Assembly: GCA_009841635.1 (NCBI GenBank) | Contig: VXLJ01000024.1 | Span: 1-47,648, forward strand | Source: Gammaproteobacteria bacterium | Lineage (GTDB): Bacteria; Pseudomonadota; Gammaproteobacteria; Pseudomonadales; Azotimanducaceae | DNA: 47,648 bases | Direction of reading: 5' to 3' | Shown here: one piece after another, positions 8,888 to 16,854 of the stretch | How positions within the stretch are numbered: the stretch's first letter is position 1 | How the letters are laid out: each line of letters starts with the position of its first letter | Program-made: the position numbers and the translations under genes | The notes under the pieces: model-generated | Database searches by the model: none | Seen by the model: the letters and a program-made list of their open reading frames with translations, nothing else | What the model was told of the DNA's origin: nothing

Positions 8888-10342
8888 ATGCCTGAGCAAG
8901 CTGGGTTGGGGCTGATTCGACCAACCAGAACGGCTTTAACCGATGTCGAAGATCCTTCCGTAGAAGCTGATGTAGACGCCGAACGATGCGTCCTACGAAT
9001 CGCAGCCAAACGTGCGCCCTTTCAAACTGCTCGTGAAAAAACGTTTGAAAAGATCCATCGCTTTGCGTGCGAACGCGGTCTAGCTAGGGTCGCTGCTAAG
9101 CAAGTTATTGTTGGTGGGACGAACGGCAAAGGCACCACCGTTTCGTATATGCAGCAGCTCCTCACTGCCATGGGCTATCGCGTCGGTGCAACGACTTCAC
9201 CGCACATACAGGACTATCTTGAGCGTATTAGCTTGGATGGGAAGCAAGTTGCGCAGGATGATATGGGCCGTGCGGTAAATGCGCTCGAAGCAGATGCACC
9301 TTCAGACATAGGATTGACTTACCACGATATCACCACTCTTTGTGCCCTGACGTTGTTCAAGCAATGGAAAGTGGATGTTGCATTGGTTGAAGTTGGGTTA
9401 GGTGGCCGTCTGGATTGTGCGAACGTCTTAGACGCAGACGTTGCAGTTTTGACGAATGTAACGCTCGATCATCAGACGCAATTAGGTTCCTCGATAGCGG
9501 AAATTAGCCGTGAGAAAGTTCCGATTGCCCGAGCACAACGCCCATTGATCTTCGCCGGTACCGAGGAGAATCAAGTCGTAGCGAACTATGCCGATGAGCA
9601 TGCTGTCAAGTTATTGCGCTTCAATCGAGAATTTGGGGTAAGCGACGACAACTTTGCGTTCTTCACAGCCATTCAAGAGCATGAACACGAGTACGAGAGA
9701 ATTAAGAGAGGGTTGCGAAGTTGCTCTTCTACACGAGAAGGCGTGCACGTACTAACAAACTTTCCCCTTGCGAATCGTTCTAGCTCTCATGGCATAGCAG
9801 TAACCACGGTGTTGCAAACTCTTGCCTGTTTAGGTATTTCTCGACTAACCAATCGCGAGTTTGGCAATTTCCAATTTACACGCCCGCTAGGCCGCATAGA
9901 TTCGTGTTCGCTAAATTCTGATCGCGTTATATTGGATATCGCGCACAATCCTGCAGCCATCAAACAGCTGCGTTATGAATTGAAGCTCCGCGGCATCGAC
10001 GAATTCATCGCTGTGTTTGGTTGCCAGCGCGACAAAGACGTTGAAGGCATGTGCCAAGCCCTGTTTGATTCCAGCGATGCGGCACGTGCAAAAATGGACA
10101 CATTGATATTGACCGATACACAAGGTGAACGCGGCTTAAAGGCGAATCAATTGCATAAGTTCGTATTACCCTATGAGGCAAACTGCGAGATTGCGGCCGA
10201 CTTAGAGATCGCTATGGGTCGAGCTTTTGCGCGCGCTGGTCACACGGCTATGCGTACCGTGATTTTTGGCTCAGCCGAGTTGGTGGGTAGAGCGTTCGAT
10301 GCATGGCGCTCTAAATCTAGACTCGAAAACCGTCAATCCTAA
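8888..10342 (+). CDS. folC: Bifunctional dihydrofolate/folylpolyglutamate synthase
   Basis: FolC adds glutamate to dihydropteroate and then to folates, so that folate coenzymes stay in the cell. 484 aa, slightly longer than usual, with an N-terminal extension of about 40 residues before PFQTAREKTFEKIHRF. The ATP loop is VGGTNGKGTTVSYMQ; the Mur-ligase-like segments LVEVGLGGRLDCANVLD, NVTLDHQTQLG and ILDIAHNPAAIKQL are all present. ATG 8888 lies 3 bases after trpA. In many relatives accD stands between trpA and folC; it is missing here. dedD follows after 13 bases. Confidence 0.95.
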   Translation: MPEQAGLGLIRPTRTALTDVEDPSVEADVDAERCVLRIAAKRAPFQTAREKTFEKIHRFACERGLARVAAKQVIVGGTNGKGTTVSYMQQLLTAMGYRVGATTSPHIQDYLERISLDGKQVAQDDMGRAVNALEADAPSDIGLTYHDITTLCALTLFKQWKVDVALVEVGLGGRLDCANVLDADVAVLTNVTLDHQTQLGSSIAEISREKVPIARAQRPLIFAGTEENQVVANYADEHAVKLLRFNREFGVSDDNFAFFTAIQEHEHEYERIKRGLRSCSSTREGVHVLTNFPLANRSSSHGIAVTTVLQTLACLGISRLTNREFGNFQFTRPLGRIDSCSLNSDRVILDIAHNPAAIKQLRYELKLRGIDEFIAVFGCQRDKDVEGMCQALFDSSDAARAKMDTLILTDTQGERGLKANQLHKFVLPYEANCEIAADLEIAMGRAFARAGHTAMRTVIFGSAELVGRAFDAWRSKSRLENRQS

Positions 10343-10355
10343 AGCCTATCGAACC

Positions 10356-10877
10356 ATGGAAATTCAAACGCGCGACCGAATAGTTGGCGGGGTTTTTGTG
10401 ATTGCGCTCGCTGTCATTTTCGTACCAATGTTGTTCGATGAACCACGTGGTCCCGCGCTTGAGATCGAACCAATGACCGACTTCGAACTAGAGTCGGTGC
10501 CACCTATTCCACTCCCGAATACCGATCGCGCCATTGCGAAACGCGACGAATTGCGCGACCTTGTGGACGAAGACGGTTACATGGTGGAATCCGGAACTCG
10601 CCTTGGCGACGTTACGCTTATTCAAAATCCGACCGAAAGCGATGCGTGGGCGGTGCAACTGGCAAGTTTTATTGAAGAACAACATGTTGTCGCACTAAGA
10701 GAAAGGCTTCAGAGAGACGGTCAACCAACCTGGATTTCAGAAACGAAGGTCGACGGGCAATTAATGACGAGGGTCGCGGTGGGTCCGTTCCTGGATGCGG
10801 ATGAAGCAGAAGCCTTCCGTGCCTCGATTTCGGAGCGTTATGAGATCGATGCCGTTGTCGTTGGCTATCAGCCATGA
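10356..10877 (+). CDS. dedD: SPOR-domain membrane protein (DedD-like)
   Basis: 173 aa from ATG 10356. The open frame continues upstream, but only within folC. Residues 1-9 are short and polar, followed by a single membrane segment (GGVFVIALAVIFVPMLF), a linker of about 70 residues, and a C-terminal SPOR domain from about residue 95 (AWAVQLASFIEEQHVVALRE to YEIDAVVVGYQP). SPOR domains bind denuded peptidoglycan at the division site; DedD is a periplasm-facing division protein with this layout. The neighbours folC, cvpA and purF are the standard dedD setting. The last codons overlap the cvpA start (ATGA). Confidence 0.88.
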   Translation: MEIQTRDRIVGGVFVIALAVIFVPMLFDEPRGPALEIEPMTDFELESVPPIPLPNTDRAIAKRDELRDLVDEDGYMVESGTRLGDVTLIQNPTESDAWAVQLASFIEEQHVVALRERLQRDGQPTWISETKVDGQLMTRVAVGPFLDADEAEAFRASISERYEIDAVVVGYQP

Positions 10878-11368
10878 TTGGCTTGTGGGACGTCGGTTTT
10901 GGTTTGATTGTGTTGCTTTCAGCGTGGCGTGGCTTTAGACTCGGCGCTGTTAGTGATTTGATCAGCACTGTTGTTGTTATCGGCGCAGCTATTGCAGGGC
11001 TGTTGTTTGCTGAACAAGCGGGTCAGCTGGTGTTCGGTTTTTTCACCCCGAACCCTAGTCCATGGGCGTTTCCAGTTGGCTTTATCGCGATATTTGTCGT
11101 GTTAGTGTTGATCGGGGGTATTGTGCGCAACATGGTGCAAGGGACGGTCTCTGACTCTGGCATGAAACCGACCGATCGCACGATTGGCTTGGTATTTGGC
11201 ATTGTCCGTGGCTTGTTGTTGGTGCTCGTAGTCATAGCTTGCGCCATGAAATGGCTTGAAGACACCCAGTCTTTGCAAAGTGCCTTCACCTATGCATTCT
11301 TGCAACCGTTCCATTCCGACGTGAGTGCTTTTGTAGACTTGTTAGTCGGATCACCTAGTTCAGTGTGA
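10874..11368 (+). CDS. cvpA: CvpA family membrane protein
   Basis: 164 aa with about four hydrophobic segments: residues 3-18, 27-45, about 58-80 (AFPVGFIAIFVVLVLIGGIV) and about 102-122 (IGLVFGIVRGLLLVLVVIAC). The pattern WDVGFGLIVLLSAWRGFRLG at the N-terminus is typical of CvpA, an inner-membrane protein named for its role in colicin V production in E. coli, whose exact biochemical role is unclear. It overlaps dedD (ATGA) and lies 28 bases before purF, the conserved dedD-cvpA-purF arrangement. Confidence 0.92.
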   Translation: MIGLWDVGFGLIVLLSAWRGFRLGAVSDLISTVVVIGAAIAGLLFAEQAGQLVFGFFTPNPSPWAFPVGFIAIFVVLVLIGGIVRNMVQGTVSDSGMKPTDRTIGLVFGIVRGLLLVLVVIACAMKWLEDTQSLQSAFTYAFLQPFHSDVSAFVDLLVGSPSSV

Positions 11369-11382
11369 GACGGCTTAACATA

Positions 11383-11389
11383 AAGGAGG
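11383..11389 (+). promoter_or_regulatory. Strong Shine-Dalgarno sequence for purF
   Basis: AAGGAGG lies 7 bases before the GTG at 11397. It settles the GTG as the purF start, which must encode a protein whose second residue is the catalytic Cys. It is one of the best-matching ribosome sites in the window. Confidence 0.8.
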
Positions 11390-11396
11390 CATAACC

Positions 11397-12938
11397 GTGT
11401 GCGGTGTGGTAGGCATCGTAGGCCAAACTCCGATAAATCAGCAGCTCTACGACGCATTGCTTATCTTGCAGCATCGTGGTCAAGACGCTGCTGGCATGGC
11501 AATTTCTGATGGTGAGCGATTGCTGTTGCGCAAAGCCAACGGTCTCGTGAGCGAAGTGTTTCAACAACGCCATATGCTTAATGCCCGCGGCAATTTCGGC
11601 GTTGGGCATTGTCGATATCCGACTGCCGGCAACACGACCTCGGCGCAAGCACAACCGATGTACGTGAATTCCCCCTGTGGGATATGCATGGCGCACAACG
11701 GCAACATCACGAACGCCAAAGTACTGCGCGAGGCGATCACGACGAAGTACAACCGCCATTTGAATACACAATCGGATTCTGAAATCTTGCTCAATGTATT
11801 TGCGCATGAATTACAGAATTCCGACCAAGCTGTCGCTGATCCGGCGAGCGTATTCAATGCTGTTGCAGCCGTGCATGAACAGTGTATTGGGGCGTACGCC
11901 GTCGTAGCGCTGATCATTGGGGGGGGTATCGTTGGTTTTCGCGATCCTCGCGGCATCCGGCCGCTTGTCGTCGGGAAGCGCGCCAATCCCGAGAACGGAA
12001 AAGACGAGTACATCATTGCAAGCGAAACAGCCGCGTTAGATATTCTCGGTTTCACGCTGCTTCGCGACATAGAACCTGGGGAAGCGTGCTTTATCACCGA
12101 GGACGGAGAATTGCATATGCAGCAATGTGCCGAGCAACACACTCATACGCCTTGCATATTTGAATACGTGTATCTTGCGAGGCCAGATTCGGTTCTGGAT
12201 CAAATATCGGTCTACAAAGCCCGTCTCAGCATGGGCGAAGCCTTAGCAGAAACCGTACTGGCACGATTTAAAGATGGCGAACATGACGTTGATGTGGTCA
12301 TCCCCATACCGGAGACGAGTCGTACAGCTGCGTTGCCGTTAGCACATCGACTCGGCGTAGATTACCGGGAGGGATTTGTTAAAAATCGCTATATCGGTCG
12401 CACCTTCATCATGCCAGGGCAATCGATCCGCAAAAAGTCGGTGCGCCAAAAGCTCAATGTCATAGAGCTGGAAGTGCGAGACAAGGTGGTGTTGCTGGTC
12501 GAAGATTCAATTGTCCGTGGTACCACGATTAGAGAAGTGATCGAGCAGTGTCGACAAGCTGGTGCGAAAAAGGTATATCTAGCAAGTGCGGCACCACCTG
12601 TGCGGTTTCCAAACGTGTTCGGGATTGACATGCCAAGCACCGATGAATTTATCGCCACTGGTCGGACAGAAAAGGAGATTGAAGAAATTCTCGGTGTGGA
12701 TTTGCTTGTTTATCAAAAGCTAGAGGACCTTAAAAGCGTGGTGCGTGGCTGGAACGAGGACATCCCAGCATTTGAATGTTCGATTTTTGATGGCGACTAC
12801 AACTGCGTTGGCGTCGACGAGTCATACCTAAGTCAGCTATCGTCGGAACGTAATGACTTCACGAAGGCGATTCAAGATGCTTTCGCGATCGAAACGGACG
12901 GCGAAGGCATAGAAATTGCAACGCACTCGAATGGCTGA
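11397..12938 (+). CDS. purF: Amidophosphoribosyltransferase
   Basis: PurF commits PRPP to purine synthesis by transferring ammonia from glutamine. 513 aa (E. coli 505). The N-terminal glutaminase domain begins MCGVVGIVGQ; after removal of Met the Cys is the nucleophile. The RHRGQDAAG-like segment appears as LQHRGQDAAGMA, and VGHCRYPTAG and MAHNGNITNA are present. The C-terminal phosphoribosyltransferase domain has the PRPP loop LLVEDSIVRGTTIREV. A run of eight G (11919-11926) encodes part of IIGGGIVG; the frame is intact as read. The gene overlaps the next by 8 bases. Confidence 0.97.
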   Translation: MCGVVGIVGQTPINQQLYDALLILQHRGQDAAGMAISDGERLLLRKANGLVSEVFQQRHMLNARGNFGVGHCRYPTAGNTTSAQAQPMYVNSPCGICMAHNGNITNAKVLREAITTKYNRHLNTQSDSEILLNVFAHELQNSDQAVADPASVFNAVAAVHEQCIGAYAVVALIIGGGIVGFRDPRGIRPLVVGKRANPENGKDEYIIASETAALDILGFTLLRDIEPGEACFITEDGELHMQQCAEQHTHTPCIFEYVYLARPDSVLDQISVYKARLSMGEALAETVLARFKDGEHDVDVVIPIPETSRTAALPLAHRLGVDYREGFVKNRYIGRTFIMPGQSIRKKSVRQKLNVIELEVRDKVVLLVEDSIVRGTTIREVIEQCRQAGAKKVYLASAAPPVRFPNVFGIDMPSTDEFIATGRTEKEIEEILGVDLLVYQKLEDLKSVVRGWNEDIPAFECSIFDGDYNCVGVDESYLSQLSSERNDFTKAIQDAFAIETDGEGIEIATHSNG

Positions 12939-13428
12939 CCAATCGGCAAGCAAGGGATCGACCGGTCGGCGAGCTGAGCACTTCCTTCGACCGAAACCGC
13001 GTTCGACGCCATGTGTAGGGATTTGTTCGACCTCTCATGGCGATTACGTTTGTCGAGGCTGCAAACGGTTCTTTAACGAAGTGCGCGACTGGCAGAGCTT
13101 TGAACCAGACCAGCGCGAACTCGTACTAAACCGCTTGGCTCAACTCAAACGCGATAGCATCCAGGCGGTAGTGAATGTAGGTGACGCGCAGGTGTTGTGT
13201 CGACAGACCGAAGCCTTCGTGCCAGCCGAGGCGGCAGGCGACATGGCACTTCGTATTTACGAAGCGTTGGGCCGATGCAATGGTGATTACGAAGGCTGGG
13301 GACTACAGCCGCCGGTCGACGTGCGCGGTTTTGAAGACCCCATTGAAGTCCTCAAGACCATCGAAACGTTCTTCTACGATGCATCGCGCAACAAATTTGA
13401 GCAAATTTACAAGATTCGCCCTCGCTAG
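12931..13428 (+). CDS. DUF1289-domain protein of unknown function
   Basis: 165 aa from ATG 12931, which overlaps the purF stop by 8 bases; an upstream TTG in frame lies inside purF. Residues about 28-65 match the DUF1289 pattern: CVGICSTSHGDYVCRGCKRF, followed by NEVRDWQSFEPDQRELVLNR. The four cysteines look like a small metal-binding site; its role is not known. The remaining 100 residues (through GDYEGWGLQPPVDVRGFEDP to KIRPR) extend past the usual short DUF1289 protein and have no motif I can name. The downstream miaE start overlaps its stop, so a link to tRNA modification is possible but only inferred. Confidence 0.75.
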   Translation: MADQSASKGSTGRRAEHFLRPKPRSTPCVGICSTSHGDYVCRGCKRFFNEVRDWQSFEPDQRELVLNRLAQLKRDSIQAVVNVGDAQVLCRQTEAFVPAEAAGDMALRIYEALGRCNGDYEGWGLQPPVDVRGFEDPIEVLKTIETFFYDASRNKFEQIYKIRPR

Positions 13429-14042
13429 TGGTGCTTAACTACACCATCCGAAGCCTGCTATTAGCGACTACAACAGAAGCATGGCTGAATGCGGCATTGA
13501 ATCACTTGGATTTGTTGTTGCTTGACCAAGCGAACTGTGAGAAAAAAGCCGCGGCTACAGCCGTTTCATTGTTGCATCGATTCGATGACGACAGGGAGTT
13601 TGGCTTGCGACTTGCACGCATAGCGCGTGAAGAACTCAAGCACTTTGAACTGGTCACGCACCAACTGCATCTGCGCCAGGTCGCAGACCGTTACTTGTCC
13701 GCAAGTCGTTATGCCGCACAACTGCATGCATGGATGAGCAAGCAACAACCGCAGCGCTTGATAGATCAGTTGCTCGTATGCGCCATGATCGAAGCACGTT
13801 CTTGTGAACGGATTGGTGCATTACTTGGTGTGCTTGACCATGAACTCGTGAAGCTCTACACTAAACTCCATGATGCGGAAGATCGACATTTTGAGTTTTA
13901 CCTAGCCAAGGCTTGGCAGCTTGACGCGGCACAATGCGAACGCAGACTGGGTGGGTTGCGCGCTCTTGATGCGAAGCTAATAACTGATCCTGACGCAGAG
14001 TTTCGATTCCATAGCGGGATGCCGAACGTTGCGAATGGCTAA
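13428..14042 (+). CDS. miaE: tRNA-(ms2io6A) hydroxylase
   Basis: MiaE hydroxylates the isopentenyl group of ms2i6A at position 37 of tRNAs reading U-initial codons, using a diiron centre. 204 aa, all-helical ferritin-like. The ligand motifs are REELKHFELV (ExxH), the MIEARSCERIGAL segment and AEDRHFEFYLAKAW. The start is GTG 13428, with a second GTG three bases later; the first shares its G with the TAG stop of the DUF1289 gene. The C-terminus meets lpxH head-on with a 4-base overlap of the stop codons. Confidence 0.9.
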   Translation: MVLNYTIRSLLLATTTEAWLNAALNHLDLLLLDQANCEKKAAATAVSLLHRFDDDREFGLRLARIAREELKHFELVTHQLHLRQVADRYLSASRYAAQLHAWMSKQQPQRLIDQLLVCAMIEARSCERIGALLGVLDHELVKLYTKLHDAEDRHFEFYLAKAWQLDAAQCERRLGGLRALDAKLITDPDAEFRFHSGMPNVANG

Positions 14043-14755
14043 ATAGCGAATCGCTCTAACGTGAATGATGCGTCTTGTTGGCGCAGCAACCAGCCACATT
14101 CGTTCCAGTCGCCAAGTACGAACCGTCTTGTGTTGTTAATCATGTGATGAATCGCCGGGCGATGTGTATGACCATGAATCATGGTCCTGCAACCTTGCCG
14201 CCTCATCGCGTCAACGACATCCACCTCGACCACGTCGGTAATGTTGGCTGGTTTCAGTTGATTGGCTTGTTGCGATTGCGCACGTAGCGCTTGTGCAAGT
14301 TCGCGTCGCTCAAGCAGGGTAGTTCCGAGGATTTGGTCCTGCCATGTTTCTGAACGAAAGAGCTCACGTACTTTCATATACGCTTCGTCGCTTGTGCAAT
14401 ATGCGTCACCGTGCGCGAGCAGAACGGGCTCTGTGTCAGGCTCGTTGTTTAATAGAAACGGATCGGGCAGCAGCGTAGCACCGGTTCGAGACTCGAAATC
14501 GTCTCGATACAGAAAATCACGATTGCCGTGCATCACGAAGACGTCCGTAGACGCTGCGCACTCACTTAGGTCATCCACCAGCGTCGTAGCGAACGAGGAA
14601 TCGTCGTCGTCGCCAACCCAAACTTCGACTAAATCGCCAAGAATATAGAGTTCTTGGTTGGTCGAAGCGACGTGCCAAAGAACACGTTGAAATGCACGGT
14701 ACTTTGCGTCATGCTCAGTCTCTAAATGGAGATCAGAAATGAAAACCCGATTCAA
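14039..14755 (-). CDS. lpxH: UDP-2,3-diacylglucosamine diphosphatase
   Basis: LpxH hydrolyses UDP-2,3-diacylglucosamine to lipid X, the fourth step of lipid A synthesis, at the cytoplasmic face of the inner membrane. 238 aa. Metal-binding motifs of the calcineurin-like fold are ISDLHLE, LGDLVEVWVGDD, MHGNRDFL, LLAHGDAYCTSDEAY and IHGHTHRP. The start is TTG at 14755; MNRVFISDLHL then matches the family with no room for another start. That TTG overlaps the folD stop (TTGA), so lpxH depends on folD translation. Its presence shows an LPS-making outer membrane. Confidence 0.95.
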   Translation of the reverse strand: MNRVFISDLHLETEHDAKYRAFQRVLWHVASTNQELYILGDLVEVWVGDDDDSSFATTLVDDLSECAASTDVFVMHGNRDFLYRDDFESRTGATLLPDPFLLNNEPDTEPVLLAHGDAYCTSDEAYMKVRELFRSETWQDQILGTTLLERRELAQALRAQSQQANQLKPANITDVVEVDVVDAMRRQGCRTMIHGHTHRPAIHHMINNTRRFVLGDWNECGWLLRQQDASFTLERFAI

Positions 14756-15606
14756 GCTGGGGCTCGATTAACGGAATCCATCAGATTTTGGAGCAACGAT
14801 ACACGGGTCATTGGACCTACGCCTCCAGGTACGGGGGTGATCCAGCTTGCAATATTCACAACGGCATCGAAATCTACGTCGCCTTTAAGCGAACCATCAG
14901 GTTGCTGCTCAATACCGACATCAATGACCACAGCGCCTGGTTTCACCCAGTCAGCTTGAATCAAACCTGCTTTGCCTGTTGCGGCCACCAGCACATCGGC
15001 TTCCCGCGAAATTTCTTGAGTATTGGTCGTAAATTTATGTGCGGTTGTGACGGTGCTTCCCACTAATAAAAGCTCTAAACCCATAGGCCGGCCAACATGA
15101 TTTGACGCGCCTATCACGACTGCGTGCGCGCCGAGTAATTGGACACCAGTATGCTCTAGAAGCGTCATAACCCCTTTGGGCGTACAACTGCGGTGGGCTG
15201 GGTGGCGCAATGACAGCATGCCCATGTTTTGCGGGGTAACACCATCGACGTCTTTGCGAGGTTCGATTTCATTTAGGACGTTCAAATCATTAATGTGCGG
15301 TGGTAGCGGTAGTTGAACCAAGATACCGTCGACTTTAGGATCCGCATTGATCCGTTCAACGAGCTTGCGAACTTCGACCTCACGTGCGCTAGCAGGCAAG
15401 TGATAGACGTGACAGTCGATGCCGACCAATCTACAGTCTCGTTGTTTTAAGCGCACATATAGAGCCGATGCTGGATCCTCACCGACAAGCACTACCGCTA
15501 GCGATGGCACACGCATGTCGCGACGCGCTCGTTGTTTGAGTTGTTGTTTAACGGTCTTGCGAATGCCGAGCGCGATTCGCTCACCATTGAGAATCTGCGC
15601 TGTCAC
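14752..15606 (-). CDS. folD: Methylenetetrahydrofolate dehydrogenase/cyclohydrolase
   Basis: FolD interconverts 5,10-methylene-, methenyl- and 10-formyl-tetrahydrofolate, supplying one-carbon units. 284 aa from GTG 15606. With this start the catalytic residues fall at Y50 and K54 (YVRLKQRDC), Q98 (ILVQLPLPPHI) and D121 (KDVDGV), the numbering of the E. coli enzyme. The NADP-binding loop reads GASNHVGRPMG, where most homologues have G-R-S; the Arg that often contacts the 2'-phosphate is Ala here, so cofactor preference could differ. ITPVPGGVGPMT closes the active site. lpxH follows with a TTGA overlap. Confidence 0.95.
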   Translation of the reverse strand: MTAQILNGERIALGIRKTVKQQLKQRARRDMRVPSLAVVLVGEDPASALYVRLKQRDCRLVGIDCHVYHLPASAREVEVRKLVERINADPKVDGILVQLPLPPHINDLNVLNEIEPRKDVDGVTPQNMGMLSLRHPAHRSCTPKGVMTLLEHTGVQLLGAHAVVIGASNHVGRPMGLELLLVGSTVTTAHKFTTNTQEISREADVLVAATGKAGLIQADWVKPGAVVIDVGIEQQPDGSLKGDVDFDAVVNIASWITPVPGGVGPMTRVSLLQNLMDSVNRAPA

Positions 15607-15908
15607 TCGTTGAGCACGCTTACGGGCGGAGCGTAGATTTTATGGTGGAACTGGCTTCTTCATTCTGAGCATCGATTGTCATACGAAGAAGGTAGCAAAT
15701 TGATTGCGAGGCGGACCACTGCCAAATTAGAAGTATTCTTAATAACTTATTATTATGTTTACATATTTCTTTAAATATCACACAAGTTTCCCGATGGATT
15801 CTGTTGCATCGGCGTGACTGCTAATGCCAACCTGAAGTGTTAAACGCCGCAATTTAGCTACTAGGATTACTGACTAGCTAGGTGTTTCTTTCCATTGGAG
15901 TTTTGAAC
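15607..15908 (+). other. AT-rich intergenic region between folD (-) and the small membrane protein (+)
   Basis: 302 bases, divergently flanked, so it should carry promoters for both genes. The middle (about 15730-15785) is a run of A/T-rich sequence. A TAGGAT at 15862-15867 with TTAAAC 16 bases upstream is a weak promoter candidate for the downstream gene. I see no open frame worth calling and no terminator-like hairpin. Confidence 0.5.
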
Positions 15909-16142
15909 ATGCTTAACGCTATACCAATCATTGGTTGGCTCATCAGTTTTATCATCGCGACGCTACTTGCTATTCCGTTTTGGTTTATCTGGACTTATCT
16001 CGATATTGGGATGCTCTTTTCATTTTTGCCAGAAGGATTGCAGAGTCCTGGGTTTTGGGCAACTGTCGGCGCGTTTATGTGCTTCAGCATACTACGAGCT
16101 GTCATGTTGCCGGTCAGATCGTCCTCTAAGGATGATGATTAA
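15909..16142 (+). CDS. Small two-segment membrane protein of unknown function
   Basis: 77 aa from ATG 15909, with GGAG at 15897-15900 placed 8 bases upstream. The frame opens further 5' at 15882, but the ATG with its ribosome site is preferred. Two hydrophobic segments are visible: about residues 5-34 (IIGWLISFIIATLLAIPFWF onward), long and interrupted by Pro, and about 52-68 (GFWATVGAFMCFSILRAVML). The tail is short and polar (SSSKDDD). I do not recognise the family. It stands alone between folD and the tRNA genes. Confidence 0.6.
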   Translation: MLNAIPIIGWLISFIIATLLAIPFWFIWTYLDIGMLFSFLPEGLQSPGFWATVGAFMCFSILRAVMLPVRSSSKDDD

Positions 16143-16446
16143 TTGCCGGCAATGAGTTTGTTTGCTTAAAAGCACTTAAAGTCTCTAGGAACGGCCAGTT
16201 GCAGAGGCTGTCGCGGCTCCGCAACTCACCTCGGACATAACTAGGCGGGCTGGCGCCGTTCATTCATTGTCGTGCAATTTGGTCTCGGTGGTTAGAAACT
16301 GGTAGCTGCTAGCTAAGTAAACGACACAAAATGTCGCATGTACGTAAGCAGGCGACAACGCATAGCCAGTGAAGTGCTTACAGCATATGGTATTGCGGTG
16401 TAGCAACACCCGCAATGAAACATCAGAATTTAGATAATTGGCGCTT
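16143..16446 (+). other. Intergenic region between the small membrane protein and the tRNA cluster
   Basis: 304 bases with no supported gene. An imperfect hairpin (GTTGC...GCAAC) near 16200-16227 could end the upstream transcript, although no T-run follows. A second hairpin at 16392-16416 is listed separately. The tRNA promoter must lie in the last 100 bases; GATAAT at 16433-16438 resembles a -10 box but is only 9 bases before the mature tRNA end, so it is doubtful. Confidence 0.45.
16392..16416 (+). other. Imperfect hairpin upstream of tRNA-Pro
   Basis: ATTGCGGTGT and ACACCCGCAAT pair around the loop AGCA, with one bulged base. It ends 30 bases before the mature 5' end of tRNA-Pro and has no T-run. 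It may be part of the tRNA precursor leader or a protein site. Its function is unknown. Confidence 0.35.
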
Positions 16447-16523
<77 letters not shown>

Positions 16524-16647
16524 CTAAAACGTGCCCGCGACTTTGCCTAGTGTTTTTTTTTGTGAAAAGCCTTGGCGAGTAATGATTTCGCGTGCAAGGA
16601 TGAACTGAGAGCCGGGATGCGCACGGGTACGGGTTCGTGTTTTTGAT

Positions 16648-16723
16648 GCGCCTGTAGCTCAATGGATAGAGCATTGGCCTTCTAAGCCAAGGGTTGAAGG
16701 TTCGAGTCCTTCCAGGCGTGCCA
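16648..16723 (+). tRNA. tRNA-Arg (anticodon TCT)
   Basis: Acceptor GCGCCTG (16648-16654) pairs with CAGGCGT (16713-16719), the terminal pair being G-T, followed by G and an encoded CCA. The anticodon stem TTGGC/GCCAA encloses CTTCTAA with anticodon TCT, reading AGA/AGG. The D-arm (AGCTCAATGGATAGAGC) and T-arm (GAAGGTTCGAGTCCTTC) are regular. It is the middle member of the three-tRNA cluster before tig. Confidence 0.97.
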
Positions 16724-16756
16724 CTTTGGAAAATGCTTCGTAAAATCGAATTCTGC

Positions 16757-16832
16757 GGTGGGTGTAGCTCAGTGGTAGAGCTCCGGATTGTGGTTCCGGT
16801 TGTCGAGGGTTCAAATCCCTTCATCCACCCCA
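16757..16832 (+). tRNA. tRNA-His (anticodon GTG)
   Basis: The acceptor GTGGGTG (16758-16764) pairs with CATCCAC (16822-16828) with one G-T pair. The extra 5' G typical of tRNA-His is encoded at 16757 and faces C at 16829, followed by CCA (16830-16832). The anticodon loop TTGTGGT gives GTG. The D-loop is one base shorter (AGTGGTA) than in E. coli tRNA-His. The gene ends 22 bases before the tig ATG, so tRNA processing and tig expression may share a transcript. Confidence 0.97.
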
Positions 16833-16854
16833 TCAAATTTATCTAGTTACATCT

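Noticed and set aside
11355-11807. 150-codon minus-strand frame across the purF start
   Set aside because: It covers the purF ribosome site and catalytic domain on the opposite strand and shows no family features.
11561-12142. 193-codon minus-strand frame inside purF
   Set aside because: It lies wholly within a confident gene on the other strand, and the translation (many Ser, Cys, Pro) is typical of an antisense shadow.
16526-16560. T-run after tRNA-Pro as an intrinsic terminator
   Set aside because: The only possible stem (CACTA/TAGTG) is short with a large loop, and the downstream tRNAs are probably in the same transcript.
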